A DNA stretch of 45,378 bases from contig JAUUDE010000002.1 in the NCBI GenBank assembly GCA_030826915.1, forward strand, positions 1 to 45,378, written 5' to 3'. This document shows, piece after piece, positions 1-8,999 of this stretch. Both the position numbers and the translations under genes were made by a program. The notes beneath the pieces are model-generated. The model was not told the DNA's origin, did not search any database, and worked only from the letters and a program-made list of their open reading frames with translations. Source of the stretch: Thiomicrospira sp. GTDB taxonomy: Bacteria; Pseudomonadota; Gammaproteobacteria; Thiomicrospirales; Thiomicrospiraceae. Within the stretch, counting starts at the first letter, position 1. The number at the start of each line of letters is the position of its first letter.

Positions 1-1583
1 CCATAACTTAATGAATTATTTTCACTTAGCGGGTAACCCAAAGATAATCTTACACCTAAATTATTCGTTGTATAATCCGAAATATCTAACTGAGTTGCAT
101 CTATTTCACTGTAATAAAGACCAACACCAAAACTGACACCATCATCAGTAAAGTAAGGATTGGTAACACCAATATCCGCTGATTTTTTTGCTGCACTCGT
201 TGCTACACTAAAATTAAGTTTGTTACCACTTCCTATGAAGTTACGCTCAGACACACCTATATTAAAACTCACTCCATCCAACTGAGAATAACCTACACCA
301 GCAGAAAAAGAACCTGTAGGTTGTTCTTCAACCTTCACAACTAAATCCACCTGGTCTTTAGATACGCGTTTTGTTTCAATATCTGTACTTTTAAAGAAAC
401 CTACACGTTGCAAACGCTCTTTTGATTGTCGAACCATTTTCAAAGAGTATGGCGCGCTTTCAAACTGGCGCATTTCTCTGCGAATAACATGATCTCGAGT
501 ACGTGTGTTACCTTCAATTTCTATACGGCGAATATAAACACGTTTCTTCGGTTCAATTTTGAAATTAATCGCAATGGTTTGATTTTCTTTATCAAGCAGT
601 GTTTCAGGTACAACCTCTGCAAAAGCATAACCTTCTTCACTTAGAAGGTCTCGTATTGCATTAACACCGGCAATAACCTTACTTCTTGAAAACACGTTAT
701 TTTCGTTAACATCAACCAGAGATTGCAACTCTTTTTTAGTCACAATAAGCTCACCCAAATATTGAATTTTTGAGATCTTATATTGTGGACCCTCTGTCAT
801 ATTGATAGTTATGAAAACCTTGGTCTTATCTGCAGAAATACTCACCTGAGAAGAACGTATTTTAAACTCCGCATAACCTCTATCTAAATAGTAAGACTTA
901 ATCGTCTCAATATCAGCTTGCATTTTAGGCTTGGAATATTTATCACCACTACCAAAGGTCACATTCTCTGCCATTTGCATCAAGGATTTTAAGCGCTTAT
1001 CTGAATAGACTTCATTCCCAATCAAATTAATCTTGCCTATCGTTGCCGGTTCACCCTCTTTAATCTCAATTTTTAAAGAGACTCGGTTACGAGGCAACTC
1101 TGTGGTGACTATATCTACAGATGCCGCATAATAACCTTGGTTTTGATAACGCCTTTTCAGATCAACAATAACGTGATCCATCTGAACTTGATTATATATA
1201 CGACCTTTTTTAATCCCCAACCCATCTAAAGCGGTATTTAAAACATCTGTTTCAATTAAGGAATTACCTTCAATTTTAATCTCGGTAATCGATGGTCGTT
1301 CTACAACTTTAACAACGAGAGTACCATCATCTCTTTTAAACAATGAAACATCCTGAAAAAACCCAGTTTTATATAGTCTTTGTATACTTTCTTGTACCGA
1401 AACACTATCCAACTCTTTGCCTGGTCGAATAGATAAATAGCTATCAATGGTTTCCAGCCCAATCTTATTTGCACCTTCCACCTTAATATCTTTAACGGTA
1501 AAAGCATAAGACAGGGCTGGTGTAAATAATATGGCGGCTATGGCCGAAGATAAAACAGTATTACGAGATTTTTTGTGAAACAT
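1..1583 (-). CDS. bamA: BamA, outer-membrane protein assembly factor (C-terminus cut by window edge)
   Basis: BamA is the central subunit of the BAM machine that folds beta-barrel proteins into the outer membrane. About 527 residues are visible from an ATG at 1583, one base after the rseP stop. Residues 1-27 form a signal peptide ending in SYA; repeated POTRA modules follow (for example FTVKDIKVEGANKIG at residue 28 onward and RIEIEGNTRTRDHVIRREMRQ near residue 350). The beta-barrel begins near GYSQLDGVSFNIGVSERNF, and about 100 residues of it are seen before the edge. It is the last gene of the frr-side envelope block, translationally adjacent to rseP. Family assignment is firm; the C-terminal half of the barrel is outside the window. 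Confidence 0.96.
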   Translation of the reverse strand, partial: MFHKKSRNTVLSSAIAAILFTPALSYAFTVKDIKVEGANKIGLETIDSYLSIRPGKELDSVSVQESIQRLYKTGFFQDVSLFKRDDGTLVVKVVERPSITEIKIEGNSLIETDVLNTALDGLGIKKGRIYNQVQMDHVIVDLKRRYQNQGYYAASVDIVTTELPRNRVSLKIEIKEGEPATIGKINLIGNEVYSDKRLKSLMQMAENVTFGSGDKYSKPKMQADIETIKSYYLDRGYAEFKIRSSQVSISADKTKVFITINMTEGPQYKISKIQYLGELIVTKKELQSLVDVNENNVFSRSKVIAGVNAIRDLLSEEGYAFAEVVPETLLDKENQTIAINFKIEPKKRVYIRRIEIEGNTRTRDHVIRREMRQFESAPYSLKMVRQSKERLQRVGFFKSTDIETKRVSKDQVDLVVKVEEQPTGSFSAGVGYSQLDGVSFNIGVSERNFIGSGNKLNFSVATSAAKKSADIGVTNPYFTDDGVSFGVGLYYSEIDATQLDISDYTTNNLGVRLSLGYPLSENNSLSY

Positions 1584-1584
1584 A

Positions 1585-2979
1585 TTAACCATGAGATATT
1601 CTTATTACATCATTAAAAACAGCCAGAACAGTTAGACTGACAAGAACCATCAATCCCAGAGTCTGACCTACGACCATTACACGTTCACTCACTGGTGAAC
1701 CCTTAACTATTTCTACTAAATAATACAGTAAGTGCCCGCCATCTAAGACCGGAATTGGTAATAAATTTAAAATACCAATACTCAAACTTATTAAACCAAC
1801 AAAACTTAAAAAAGCGACCAGGCCTGATTGTATTGCTTGGCCTGAAAACTGAGCGATACTAATTGGACCAGATAAATTTTTAGTACTCACCTCTCCAATA
1901 AGCATTCTCTTAAGCATGCTAAGACTCATCACAACCAAATCCACACTACGGTGATAAGCTTGAACAAAAGAATCTATAAAACCGTACTGAACAATCGTTG
2001 TATAAGGCTTAAAGGTATCCTTATCTACCTGAACACCTGCTCCTATCTTACCGAGCAATTTCGTATCTATCTCAACAGAATCTAGCTTAACATCTTGGTT
2101 ATAACGGACGCCTGAACGCTCAAATTGAACGTAAATTACTTGATTAGGTTTTGACTGAACTACTTTAACAAAATCCTGCCAGTTCTGGATAGGCTTTTCA
2201 TTAATCGAAATAATTTTGTCACCCGGCTTTAGCCCTGCTTGTGCAGCCGCGCCAGCCTCCAAAATTTGACCTAAAATAGCAGGGACTTCAGGCTGAGCTG
2301 GTTTGAAACCTAACAATTGCAACCAATTTTGATTGGTTTTATTAATATCGATTGCAGAAAGGCTCACTGCTGGCAAATAGATTTCTTTCGTCTCGGCAAG
2401 ATCTTTAAAAGCAAGGCTAACCTCAGCATCACCATTAGCTATAGACTGAAACAGCTGCTGTTGAACCATCTGCCAACTATGAACAGGGACATGATTAACC
2501 TCAGAAACCGACCAAATCTGACCATCATTTAGACTGACATTATTAGCCTGCATTGCCTGTGTAATTGCCGTATTTGGCTCAACATCAGAAACCAGAGGTT
2601 TCATTCCTGATACTCCAACCATAAACATAATGGCAAACACAATCCAGGCAAAAATAAGATTTACCATTGGCCCGGCCAATACGACAGCAATTCGTTTATA
2701 TACCGATTGTCTATTAAACGCTCGTGCAAGATCTGGCTCTACTAATTCACCTTCACGTTCATCTGCAAATTTTACAAAGCCACCCAAAGGAATCTGACTG
2801 ATAACAAATTCAGTTTCTTTTCCTTGAATAGTGTATACGGGCTTACCAAAGCCAATTGAAAATTTAAGAACTTTGATATTAAACCAGCGAGCAACTTGAT
2901 AGTGCCCCCATTCATGAATGGTAACAATTAAACTCATCACCACCACAAACCCCAAAAGAGACCAAATAACTTCCATCAA
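1585..2979 (-). CDS. rseP: RseP, site-2 intramembrane zinc metalloprotease
   Basis: RseP cleaves membrane-embedded substrates, in E. coli the anti-sigma factor RseA and remnant signal peptides, within the inner membrane. The 464-residue protein shows the zinc-binding HEWGH motif at residues 22-26 in the first membrane segment, a periplasmic PDZ domain around AAQAGLKPGDKIISINEKPI, and the second active-site motif PVLDGGH in a C-terminal membrane segment. It lies 6 bp after cdsA and 1 bp before bamA, so the three are almost certainly co-transcribed. In many gammaproteobacteria dxr sits next to or near this gene; it is missing here. A second start one codon in is possible (MM). Confidence 0.96.
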   Translation of the reverse strand: MMEVIWSLLGFVVVMSLIVTIHEWGHYQVARWFNIKVLKFSIGFGKPVYTIQGKETEFVISQIPLGGFVKFADEREGELVEPDLARAFNRQSVYKRIAVVLAGPMVNLIFAWIVFAIMFMVGVSGMKPLVSDVEPNTAITQAMQANNVSLNDGQIWSVSEVNHVPVHSWQMVQQQLFQSIANGDAEVSLAFKDLAETKEIYLPAVSLSAIDINKTNQNWLQLLGFKPAQPEVPAILGQILEAGAAAQAGLKPGDKIISINEKPIQNWQDFVKVVQSKPNQVIYVQFERSGVRYNQDVKLDSVEIDTKLLGKIGAGVQVDKDTFKPYTTIVQYGFIDSFVQAYHRSVDLVVMSLSMLKRMLIGEVSTKNLSGPISIAQFSGQAIQSGLVAFLSFVGLISLSIGILNLLPIPVLDGGHLLYYLVEIVKGSPVSERVMVVGQTLGLMVLVSLTVLAVFNDVIRISHG

Positions 2980-2985
2980 TCAGAC

Positions 2986-3798
2986 CTATACAACTGAACT
3001 AAAATGCCAAGCAAGATAAAGCATTGGAACAGCGATAAGCAAACTGTCTACTCTATCTAGAACGCCACCGTGGCCTGGTAGTATTTTGCCACTGTCTTTT
3101 AAGCCAACTTGGCGTTTAAGTACGCTTTCAAACAGGTCGCCAAACACAGAAAACAAAGCGATGAATACAAAAACAAGGGCAAGTAAATATACAGAAACTT
3201 TTAGCTCCGGCTGCATATAAAACAAAGCGAATACAGCAACAACAAAAGTAAGCACGCCTCCGCCAAAGACACCTTCCCATGTTTTACCTGGGCTAACATG
3301 AACAGCCAACTTGGTTTTACCAAACTTTCTACCACTAAAATAAGCGCCTGTATCTATAGCCCAAACCATTAACATACTCAAGAACAAGGCCATAGGACCC
3401 AGTTCAGTTCTAAACTGAACCATTGTGACCACAAATAAAACAATGGTTAAAACACCAGAGAAAAGCACAAAACCAACCGATTTAGTACCAACTTCACCTT
3501 TAGTTCTTTGGTAGCGAGTTACAACAGAAACCATCACAATGGCTTCTAGAAAAGTGAGTAACAGAATATTTTGATTACTTAACGCATCAATTGCAAAATT
3601 AGCACCCACCAAAACGCCTAGAGCAAAAATCAGTCTTAATGCAGGGGCTTTTAACTGTGCAAAAACAGCCCACTCCCAAGCGGCAATAAACCCAACAAAA
3701 AGAAGAACACCTTTCCAAACTAAATCAGACGAATAGAATAATGCCCAAATTGATAAAGCCGCCAAAACGACTGCTGTAATAACCCGTTGTTTTAACAT
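2986..3798 (-). CDS. cdsA: CdsA, phosphatidate cytidylyltransferase
   Basis: CdsA makes CDP-diacylglycerol from phosphatidate and CTP at the inner membrane, the branch point of phospholipid synthesis. The 270-residue protein is hydrophobic throughout with several membrane segments. It carries the family signature near the C-terminus (SPGKTWEGVFGG, then LPGHGGVLDRVDSL with the metal-binding Asp). The ATG at 3798 overlaps the last codons of uppS, indicating translational coupling, and rseP follows after 6 bp. Length matches the family (about 270-285). Confidence 0.95.
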   Translation of the reverse strand: MLKQRVITAVVLAALSIWALFYSSDLVWKGVLLFVGFIAAWEWAVFAQLKAPALRLIFALGVLVGANFAIDALSNQNILLLTFLEAIVMVSVVTRYQRTKGEVGTKSVGFVLFSGVLTIVLFVVTMVQFRTELGPMALFLSMLMVWAIDTGAYFSGRKFGKTKLAVHVSPGKTWEGVFGGGVLTFVVAVFALFYMQPELKVSVYLLALVFVFIALFSVFGDLFESVLKRQVGLKDSGKILPGHGGVLDRVDSLLIAVPMLYLAWHFSSVV

Positions 3799-4526
3799 TG
3801 TTGAATCTGCTCACTTGTTTTTCCAAATCTACGCTCTCTTTTAGAAAAAGAGTCAATCGCTTTATCAATTTCTTTTTCACCAAAATCAGGCCAAAGAGCA
3901 TCTGTAAAATACAGTTCTGCATAAGCCATCTGCCAGATTAAAAAATTACTAATACGCTGTTCGCCACCCGTTCTAATCAATAAATCTGGTTCAGGCAAAT
4001 CGGACAACGCAATAAATCTGTTTAAAGATTCTTCAGAAAGCAACCCTACATCAGTATCTGGATTCGCTTTATGCCAAAGTTTGACTGCCTCAACAATATC
4101 CGCACGACCACCATAGTTAGCAGCTATCGTCAAAACTAAACCCGTATTACTCTCTGTCAAAGCTTCTGCTTTAGCAATATTCTCTTGAATTTCTTTATTG
4201 AAAGCGGTTCTATCACCAATGATTCGTAATTGAACATTGTTTTCAGCAAGCTTTTTCACTTCTTTTTGAAGCGCCAACAAAAAGAGACTCATTAACTTAT
4301 TCACTTCTTCTTGTGGACGCTTCCAATTTTCAGTGCTAAAAGCAAAAAGCGTTAAGGCATCCACGCCTATTTCAGAACAATAAGAAACCACTCTTTTTAC
4401 GGCATTCAAACCTTTCTGATGACCTACAAACCTAGGCAGTAGACGTTTTTTTGCCCAACGGCCATTACCATCCATGATAATCGCAATATGTTTAGGCTGA
4501 TTAGGATTGTTAGCTACTTCTGACAA
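3792..4526 (-). CDS. uppS: UppS, undecaprenyl diphosphate synthase (cis-prenyltransferase)
   Basis: UppS condenses isopentenyl diphosphate units onto farnesyl diphosphate to give the C55 lipid carrier for peptidoglycan and other envelope glycans. Visible motifs are HIAIIMDGNGRWAKKR with the catalytic Asp at residue 19, FSTENWKRP, and DLLIRTGGEQRISNFL near the C-terminus. I start it at a TTG at 4526, because GGAG stands five bases upstream and the N-terminus then matches family length (244 residues). An upstream TTG at 4547 would begin inside a strong hairpin and is less likely. The gene overlaps cdsA. A terminator-like hairpin separates it from frr, so it may have its own promoter. Confidence 0.93.
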   Translation of the reverse strand: MSEVANNPNQPKHIAIIMDGNGRWAKKRLLPRFVGHQKGLNAVKRVVSYCSEIGVDALTLFAFSTENWKRPQEEVNKLMSLFLLALQKEVKKLAENNVQLRIIGDRTAFNKEIQENIAKAEALTESNTGLVLTIAANYGGRADIVEAVKLWHKANPDTDVGLLSEESLNRFIALSDLPEPDLLIRTGGEQRISNFLIWQMAYAELYFTDALWPDFGEKEIDKAIDSFSKRERRFGKTSEQIQQC

Positions 4527-4545
4527 ATGAACTCCAAAAACAAAC

Positions 4546-4585
4546 AAAAACGGCCTTAGAGTGCTTATTACTCTAAGGCCGTTTT
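4546..4585 (-). terminator. Rho-independent terminator after frr / hairpin in the uppS leader
   Basis: A perfect 15-bp inverted repeat (4547-4561 and 4571-4585, AAAACGGCCTTAGAG) encloses a 9-nt loop. Read on the minus strand it is followed by TTTTTG. It should end transcripts coming from pyrH-frr. It lies only about 20 bases upstream of the uppS start, so it could instead attenuate uppS expression. Confidence 0.8.
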
Positions 4586-4679
4586 ATGTACACAAGTTTA
4601 AATAAATAAGAGGGCACAATAAAACTCGTTAATTATGCCGTAATTGCGTATAAATATCGACTTAATTTACACTGAAACC

Positions 4680-5237
4680 TTACACTTCCATCAAACTTTC
4701 TTCTTTTTCAGAAAGGAGTGCATCGACTTTGTTAACGGCTTCATCTGTTAGCTTCTGAATTTGATCTTCACTACGACGAGCTTCATCTTCCGTTATCTCT
4801 TTGTCCTTTAGTAACTCTTTTACATCACCATTAGCATCACGACGAACATTACGGATAGCGATACGTGCATTTTCAGCTTCTTGTCGTGCTACCTTAGTCA
4901 AATCGCGACGGCGCTCCTCTGTTAATGGTGGCATAGGAATACGCATGACATTACCGTTCGTAACAGGGTTAACACCTAAGTCAGAAATCATAATAGCCTT
5001 TTCAACTACAGCTACCATTGGTTGTTCCCATGGTTGAACAGTTAAGGTGCGAGCGTCTTCCACATTAATATTAGCAACCTGACTGATTGGAACTTGAGAA
5101 CCATAATAATCAACCGTTACCGAATCAAGAATGCTTGGGTGTGCACGCCCTGTTCGAATTTTTGCAAAGTTAGTCTCTAAATTTTCAATCGACTTCTGCA
5201 TTCTTGACTGAGCATCATTTTGAATTTCATTTAACAT
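4680..5237 (-). CDS. frr: Frr, ribosome recycling factor
   Basis: Frr splits post-termination ribosomes together with EF-G. The 185-residue length is exactly typical. Recognisable segments are [16 protein letters not shown] near the N-terminus, [17 protein letters not shown] in the middle and the C-terminal helix. It follows pyrH by 3 bases, so the two form one unit that ends at the hairpin near 4546-4585. In E. coli dxr comes next; here uppS does. Confidence 0.97.
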   Translation of the reverse strand: MLNEIQNDAQSRMQKSIENLETNFAKIRTGRAHPSILDSVTVDYYGSQVPISQVANINVEDARTLTVQPWEQPMVAVVEKAIMISDLGVNPVTNGNVMRIPMPPLTEERRRDLTKVARQEAENARIAIRNVRRDANGDVKELLKDKEITEDEARRSEDQIQKLTDEAVNKVDALLSEKEESLMEV

Positions 5238-5240
5238 CTT

Positions 5241-5960
5241 TTATTCTCCTGCACTAACCAAGGTGCCTTCATCGTCACCCTGTACAATTCTAATTACCGC
5301 GTCATTTTTAAACATATCAAAAACACGGATTGGCATTTTATGATCTCGACACAACACAAAAGCGGTCATATCCATAACCTGTAGATTTTTTTGGATTACA
5401 TCGTCATAACTTAACGCTTGATAACGAGTTGCAGCTGGGTCTTTAACCGGGTCTGCCGTGTAGATACCATCTACTTTAGTCGCCTTTAAAACGATGTCAG
5501 CATCAATTTCAATCCCACGTAATGCTGCCGCCGTATCTGTAGTAAAAAATGGACTACCCGTTCCAGCCGCAAAAACTAATACTTCACCTTCTGCAAGCTG
5601 CTTTTTAACCGTATTGGCATTAAAACCGGAAGACACACCTTCAATTGACATGGCTGATAAAACTTGTGATTTCATACCCTGACTTTCAATAACATCTCTT
5701 AAAGCTAAGGCATTTATAACTGTCGCCATCATACCCATATGATCTCCAGTAGTACGCTGAATACCAGAGTCTTGGATTTGAGCTCCACGGAAGATGTTTC
5801 CACCACCAACAACAATACCTACTTCAACACCTAAATCACGCAATGATTTAACCTGAGATACAACGCTTTTTAAAGTCTGTGCATCCAGCCCAAAGTCGCC
5901 ATCCCCCATTAAAGCTTCACCACTAAACTTTAATAATATACGTTTATATTTAAGTGCCAT
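5241..5960 (-). CDS. pyrH: PyrH, UMP kinase
   Basis: PyrH phosphorylates UMP to UDP, the entry to UTP and CTP; the bacterial enzyme belongs to the amino-acid kinase fold. Motifs are RILLKFSGEALMG at the N-terminus, VGGGNIFRG, TGDHMGMMATVINALALRD and the nucleotide-binding DADIVLKATKVDGIYTADP. An in-frame start exists at 5987, but the ATG at 5960 gives 239 residues, is preceded by GGGGA at proper spacing, and starts MALKYKRILLKFSGE as in homologues, so I prefer it. It lies between tsf, which ends in a terminator, and frr. Confidence 0.96.
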   Translation of the reverse strand: MALKYKRILLKFSGEALMGDGDFGLDAQTLKSVVSQVKSLRDLGVEVGIVVGGGNIFRGAQIQDSGIQRTTGDHMGMMATVINALALRDVIESQGMKSQVLSAMSIEGVSSGFNANTVKKQLAEGEVLVFAAGTGSPFFTTDTAAALRGIEIDADIVLKATKVDGIYTADPVKDPAATRYQALSYDDVIQKNLQVMDMTAFVLCRDHKMPIRVFDMFKNDAVIRIVQGDDEGTLVSAGE

Positions 5961-6092
5961 ATTCATCCCCAGTTCTATTTGTGTCAATCCAAAGCATTTT
6001 ACAAGTATTTAATTTAGACAAAACAAGAAATTACATACCCTGTTAAATCAAAGACTTAGAAAAAACTCTTAATAACAAAAAAAGCCACATAC

Positions 6093-6142
6093 AAAAAAGC
6101 CATAGCCAGCCCACTTTTCAGCAAGGCTTAGCTATGGCTTTA
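6093..6142 (-). terminator. Terminator after rpsB-tsf
   Basis: An 11-bp inverted repeat (AAAGCCATAGC; 6096-6106 with 6131-6141) with a further partial stem inside. On the minus strand it is followed by a run of T (6098-6093). It lies 13 bases downstream of the tsf stop. Confidence 0.8.
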
Positions 6143-6154
6143 CAGACAACAGAA

Positions 6155-7039
6155 TTAACCTGTAACTGCTTTACCAGCCAAAGCTACTTCTGCAGCGAAA
6201 TCTAAAGTTTCCACTTCAATACCAGCACCTACTTCTAAACGAATAAACGCTGTTACTGTTGCACCACTTTCTTTCAAAAGCTTCTCAACAGTTAAATCAG
6301 GGTTCTTAACGAAAGACTGACCTAATAAAGTAATTTCCGATAGATACTTGCGCATACGACCTTCAATCATTTTTTCAATGATTTCCATTGGCTTACCGCT
6401 TTCCTGAGCTTGCTCAATCTGGAACGCACGTTCTTTAGCAACCATTTCTGGATCAACGTCTGCTTCTGAGATTGCTGCAGGGTTAACTGCCGCAATATGC
6501 ATAGCAACATCACGTGCAAGTGCTTCATCACCACCAGTGATAGCAACAACAACACCTATTTTTTCACCATGTTGATACTGACCAACAACGCCTTCTGATT
6601 CAATTTTCTTAGCAAAACGAAGCGTCATGTTCTCACCAATACGAGCAATCATCTCACGACGAACTGTATCAACAGTTTCACCAGAAGCCATTGTTAGCCC
6701 CATGATTGTTTCATTATCAGTCGTATCCTCAGCTAAAGCCAATGCAGCAATTTCATTAGCAAATGCTTTAAACTCATCACCTTTAGCAACAAAATCTGTT
6801 TCACAGTTTACTTCTGCAATAATTCCAGATTTCTTATCATCAGAAACCGCAATTGCAATCACACCTTCCGCTGCAACACGTCCAGCTTTTTTATCTGCAC
6901 CAGCCATTCCCTTCTTACGAAGAAATTCGATTGCTGCATCCATATCACCGTCAACTTCCGCCAACGCTTTTTTACAATCCATCATCCCTGCGCCTGTTGT
7001 TTGACGTAGGTCTTTAACCATTGCTGCTGTAATAGCCAT
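6155..7039 (-). CDS. tsf: Tsf, elongation factor Ts
   Basis: EF-Ts is the nucleotide exchange factor that regenerates EF-Tu-GTP. The 294-residue protein begins MAITAAMVKDLRQTTGAGMM with the UBA-like N-terminal domain (GAGMMDCKKAL) and contains the signature ETDFVAKGDEF and the paired exchange domains. AAGGA lies before the ATG. It is the second gene of the rpsB-tsf operon and is followed by a terminator. Confidence 0.97.
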   Translation of the reverse strand: MAITAAMVKDLRQTTGAGMMDCKKALAEVDGDMDAAIEFLRKKGMAGADKKAGRVAAEGVIAIAVSDDKKSGIIAEVNCETDFVAKGDEFKAFANEIAALALAEDTTDNETIMGLTMASGETVDTVRREMIARIGENMTLRFAKKIESEGVVGQYQHGEKIGVVVAITGGDEALARDVAMHIAAVNPAAISEADVDPEMVAKERAFQIEQAQESGKPMEIIEKMIEGRMRKYLSEITLLGQSFVKNPDLTVEKLLKESGATVTAFIRLEVGAGIEVETLDFAAEVALAGKAVTG

Positions 7040-7089
7040 TTTGAAATCCTTAATTTAAATATCTATAAATCAAACTTCAGCCTGGAATG

Positions 7090-7101
7090 ACCAGGCCTGG
7101 T
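7090..7101. repeat. 12-bp palindrome ACCAGGCCTGGT between rpsB and tsf
   Basis: An intergenic copy of the window-wide CAGGCCTG palindrome, extended to 12 bp. It sits 13 bases downstream of the rpsB stop. It could form a small hairpin in the rpsB-tsf transcript but lacks a T-tract typical of a terminator. Confidence 0.7.
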
Positions 7102-7114
7102 TATTTAAATCTTA

Positions 7115-7855
7115 TTATTCAGCTGCTTTATCGTCAGCTTCAACAAAATCATCACCTTCAACCGCAGTCGTAATGGTAGCTTTACCTTCATTGATTGCGT
7201 CTGCAGCTGCAGAAAGATATAAAGTGATAGCACGGATTGCATCATCATTACCAGGGATAACGTAATCAACATCACGCGGATCGTTGTTTGTATCTACAAC
7301 ACCGATAACAGGAATTCCAAGGTTTTTAGCTTCTTGAATAGCAATTTTTTCATTACCAGTATCAATAATAAAGATTGCATCAGGCATTGCACGCATATCT
7401 TTAATACCACCTAAAGACAGCTCTAACTTCGTCTTTTGACGAGTCATCATTAACGCTTCTTTTTTAGTGATTTTTTCAAAAGTACCATCTTTTTCCATTG
7501 TCTCAAGTTCTTTAAGACGTTTGATAGACTGTTTGATAGTTTTGAAGTTTGTCAACATACCACCTAACCAACGGTAATCAACATAAGGCATACCACAACG
7601 TTGTGCTTCTTGAGCAACTAACTCACGTGCTGCCTTTTTAGTACCAACAAATAATACTTTACCTTTGTTAGCCGCAATTCCGCCCATCATGTTTAACGCA
7701 TCGTTAAACATTGGTAATGTTTTTTCTAAGTTAACAATATGAATATTGTTACGTGCACCAAAGATGTACTCAGCCATCTTAGGATTCCAATAACGAGTCT
7801 GGTGACCGAAATGAACACCAGCTTCTAGCATTTGACGCATGGTTACTTTTGCCAT
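7115..7855 (-). CDS. rpsB: RpsB, 30S ribosomal protein S2
   Basis: S2 is a late-assembling protein of the small ribosomal subunit. The 246-residue sequence has the classic segments [19 protein letters not shown], the coiled-coil hairpin in the middle, and [19 protein letters not shown] followed by [20 protein letters not shown]. The acidic tail ([14 protein letters not shown]) is usual. It is the first gene of the operon and has a long leader with a stem-loop and a recognisable promoter. Confidence 0.98.
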   Translation of the reverse strand: MAKVTMRQMLEAGVHFGHQTRYWNPKMAEYIFGARNNIHIVNLEKTLPMFNDALNMMGGIAANKGKVLFVGTKKAARELVAQEAQRCGMPYVDYRWLGGMLTNFKTIKQSIKRLKELETMEKDGTFEKITKKEALMMTRQKTKLELSLGGIKDMRAMPDAIFIIDTGNEKIAIQEAKNLGIPVIGVVDTNNDPRDVDYVIPGNDDAIRAITLYLSAAADAINEGKATITTAVEGDDFVEADDKAAE

Positions 7856-7895
7856 GATTTTTTCTCCAATATTTGGGTTAAGCCTCCGTCTACCC

Positions 7896-7934
7896 CATAA
7901 AACGAACTAAGATTATTTAGCACCCCGTTTTATG
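7896..7934 (-). promoter_or_regulatory. Stem-loop in the rpsB 5' leader
   Basis: A perfect 9-bp stem (CATAAAACG, 7896-7904 with 7926-7934) closes a 21-nt loop, 41 bases before the rpsB start on the minus strand. In E. coli S2 represses its own operon through the leader. This hairpin is the obvious candidate for such a site, which is inference. Confidence 0.45.
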
Positions 7935-7990
7935 TGTCGGTAAACGTGCGGATTTTCTGTTAAAATTCCTCTCATTCGAAAGGCGCGGCA

Positions 7991-8019
7991 TTTATACCAT
8001 ATCCTAGCCAAATTAACAA
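7991..8019 (-). promoter_or_regulatory. rpsB: Candidate sigma-70 promoter of rpsB-tsf
   Basis: On the minus strand TTGTTA (8019-8014) and TATAAA (7996-7991) are separated by exactly 17 bases. They are followed by the G+C-rich stretch TGCCGCGCC, the kind of discriminator typical of growth-rate and stringent-controlled ribosomal promoters. Confidence 0.55.
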
Positions 8020-8093
8020 TTTAAATTCATTAATTCTCGGTAATTTAGCTACAAAACGCCAAGAGTTAAATTTTCAACTAAAAAGACCTTCTT

Positions 8094-8876
8094 ATGACTA
8101 TAAAAATTAAAACTGCTGATGAGATTCAAAAGTTGCGTGTTGCTGGAAAACTGGCCGCCGATGTTCTAGAAATGATTGCACCTTATGTTGTACCGGGTGT
8201 CTCAACTGGGGAACTCAATACAATCATGCATAAATATATGGTTGATGAGCAAGGTACCATTCCTGCAACATTAAATTATCACGGCTTCCCCGCTTCAAGC
8301 TGCATTTCAATTAACCAAGTAGTGTGTCACGGTATTCCGGATGATAGAAAAGCACTTAAAAAAGGCGATATCGTTAATATTGATGTCACTGTCATTAAAG
8401 AAGGTTACCACGGCGATACTAGCCGCATGTTTGAAGTTGGTGAGGTTAAACCGTTTGCAAGTCGTTTATGCAAAGTGGCTCATGAATGTTTATGGTTAGG
8501 AATTGAACAAGTTAAGCCTAACGCAACCCTTTATGATGTCGCGTTTGCAATCCAAAAACATGCTGAAAAAAACAACTACTCCGTAGTACGTGAATATTGT
8601 GGTCATGGCATTGGTGCTGAGTTTCATGAAGAGCCTCAAGTATTACACTACGCAGCTCCAGAACTGAAAGAGATCGTTTTAAAACCTGGTATGGTATTTA
8701 CCATAGAGCCAATGATTAACCAAGGTAAAGCTCCTGTAAAATTATTGGCCGATAATTGGACTGTCGTCACCAAAGATCGCAAGCTCTCTGCGCAATGGGA
8801 GCACACTTTGACCGTAACCGAAAAAGGTTATGAAATATTTACACTTAGAACAGAAGAAAAACCGGTATTACCTTAG
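8094..8876 (+). CDS. map: Map, type I methionine aminopeptidase
   Basis: Map removes the initiator methionine from nascent proteins. All five metal ligands of the pita-bread fold are recognisable: Asp in NIDVTV (about residue 95), Asp in GYHGDTSRMF (about 106), His in GHGIGAEFHEEP (about 169), Glu in FTIEPMI (about 204) and Glu in QWEHTLTV (about 235). Length 260 is standard. It is divergent from rpsB, a common arrangement in gammaproteobacteria, and precedes glnD. Confidence 0.97.
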   Translation: MTIKIKTADEIQKLRVAGKLAADVLEMIAPYVVPGVSTGELNTIMHKYMVDEQGTIPATLNYHGFPASSCISINQVVCHGIPDDRKALKKGDIVNIDVTVIKEGYHGDTSRMFEVGEVKPFASRLCKVAHECLWLGIEQVKPNATLYDVAFAIQKHAEKNNYSVVREYCGHGIGAEFHEEPQVLHYAAPELKEIVLKPGMVFTIEPMINQGKAPVKLLADNWTVVTKDRKLSAQWEHTLTVTEKGYEIFTLRTEEKPVLP

Positions 8877-8907
8877 TTCAACTAAAATAGATTAAACATT
8901 ACTTAAT

Positions 8908-8927
8908 AAACACCTTGAGAGTGTTTT
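8908..8927 (+). terminator. Weak terminator-like hairpin after map
   Basis: A 6-bp stem AAACAC/GTGTTT (8908-8913 with 8921-8926) with a 7-nt loop is followed by a single further T. The stem is short, so this is tentative. Confidence 0.35.
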
Positions 8928-8999
8928 GAATGAGAAGAACAATAGTTACGCAAATATCTATCTCAAACAAAACACCTACATAATTTAAGAGTCCTATTC

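Noticed and set aside
3061-3080. TGGCCTGG-type near-matches to the iterated palindrome (also near 1838, 17818, 22135, 25941, 34309)
   Set aside because: They are not palindromic and occur at rates expected from Gly/Ala-Leu codons, so they were not counted.
6627-7004. 125-residue plus-strand open frame opposite tsf
   Set aside because: It lies antisense to a highly conserved gene in full, has low-complexity Ser/Ala content typical of shadow frames and no start context.
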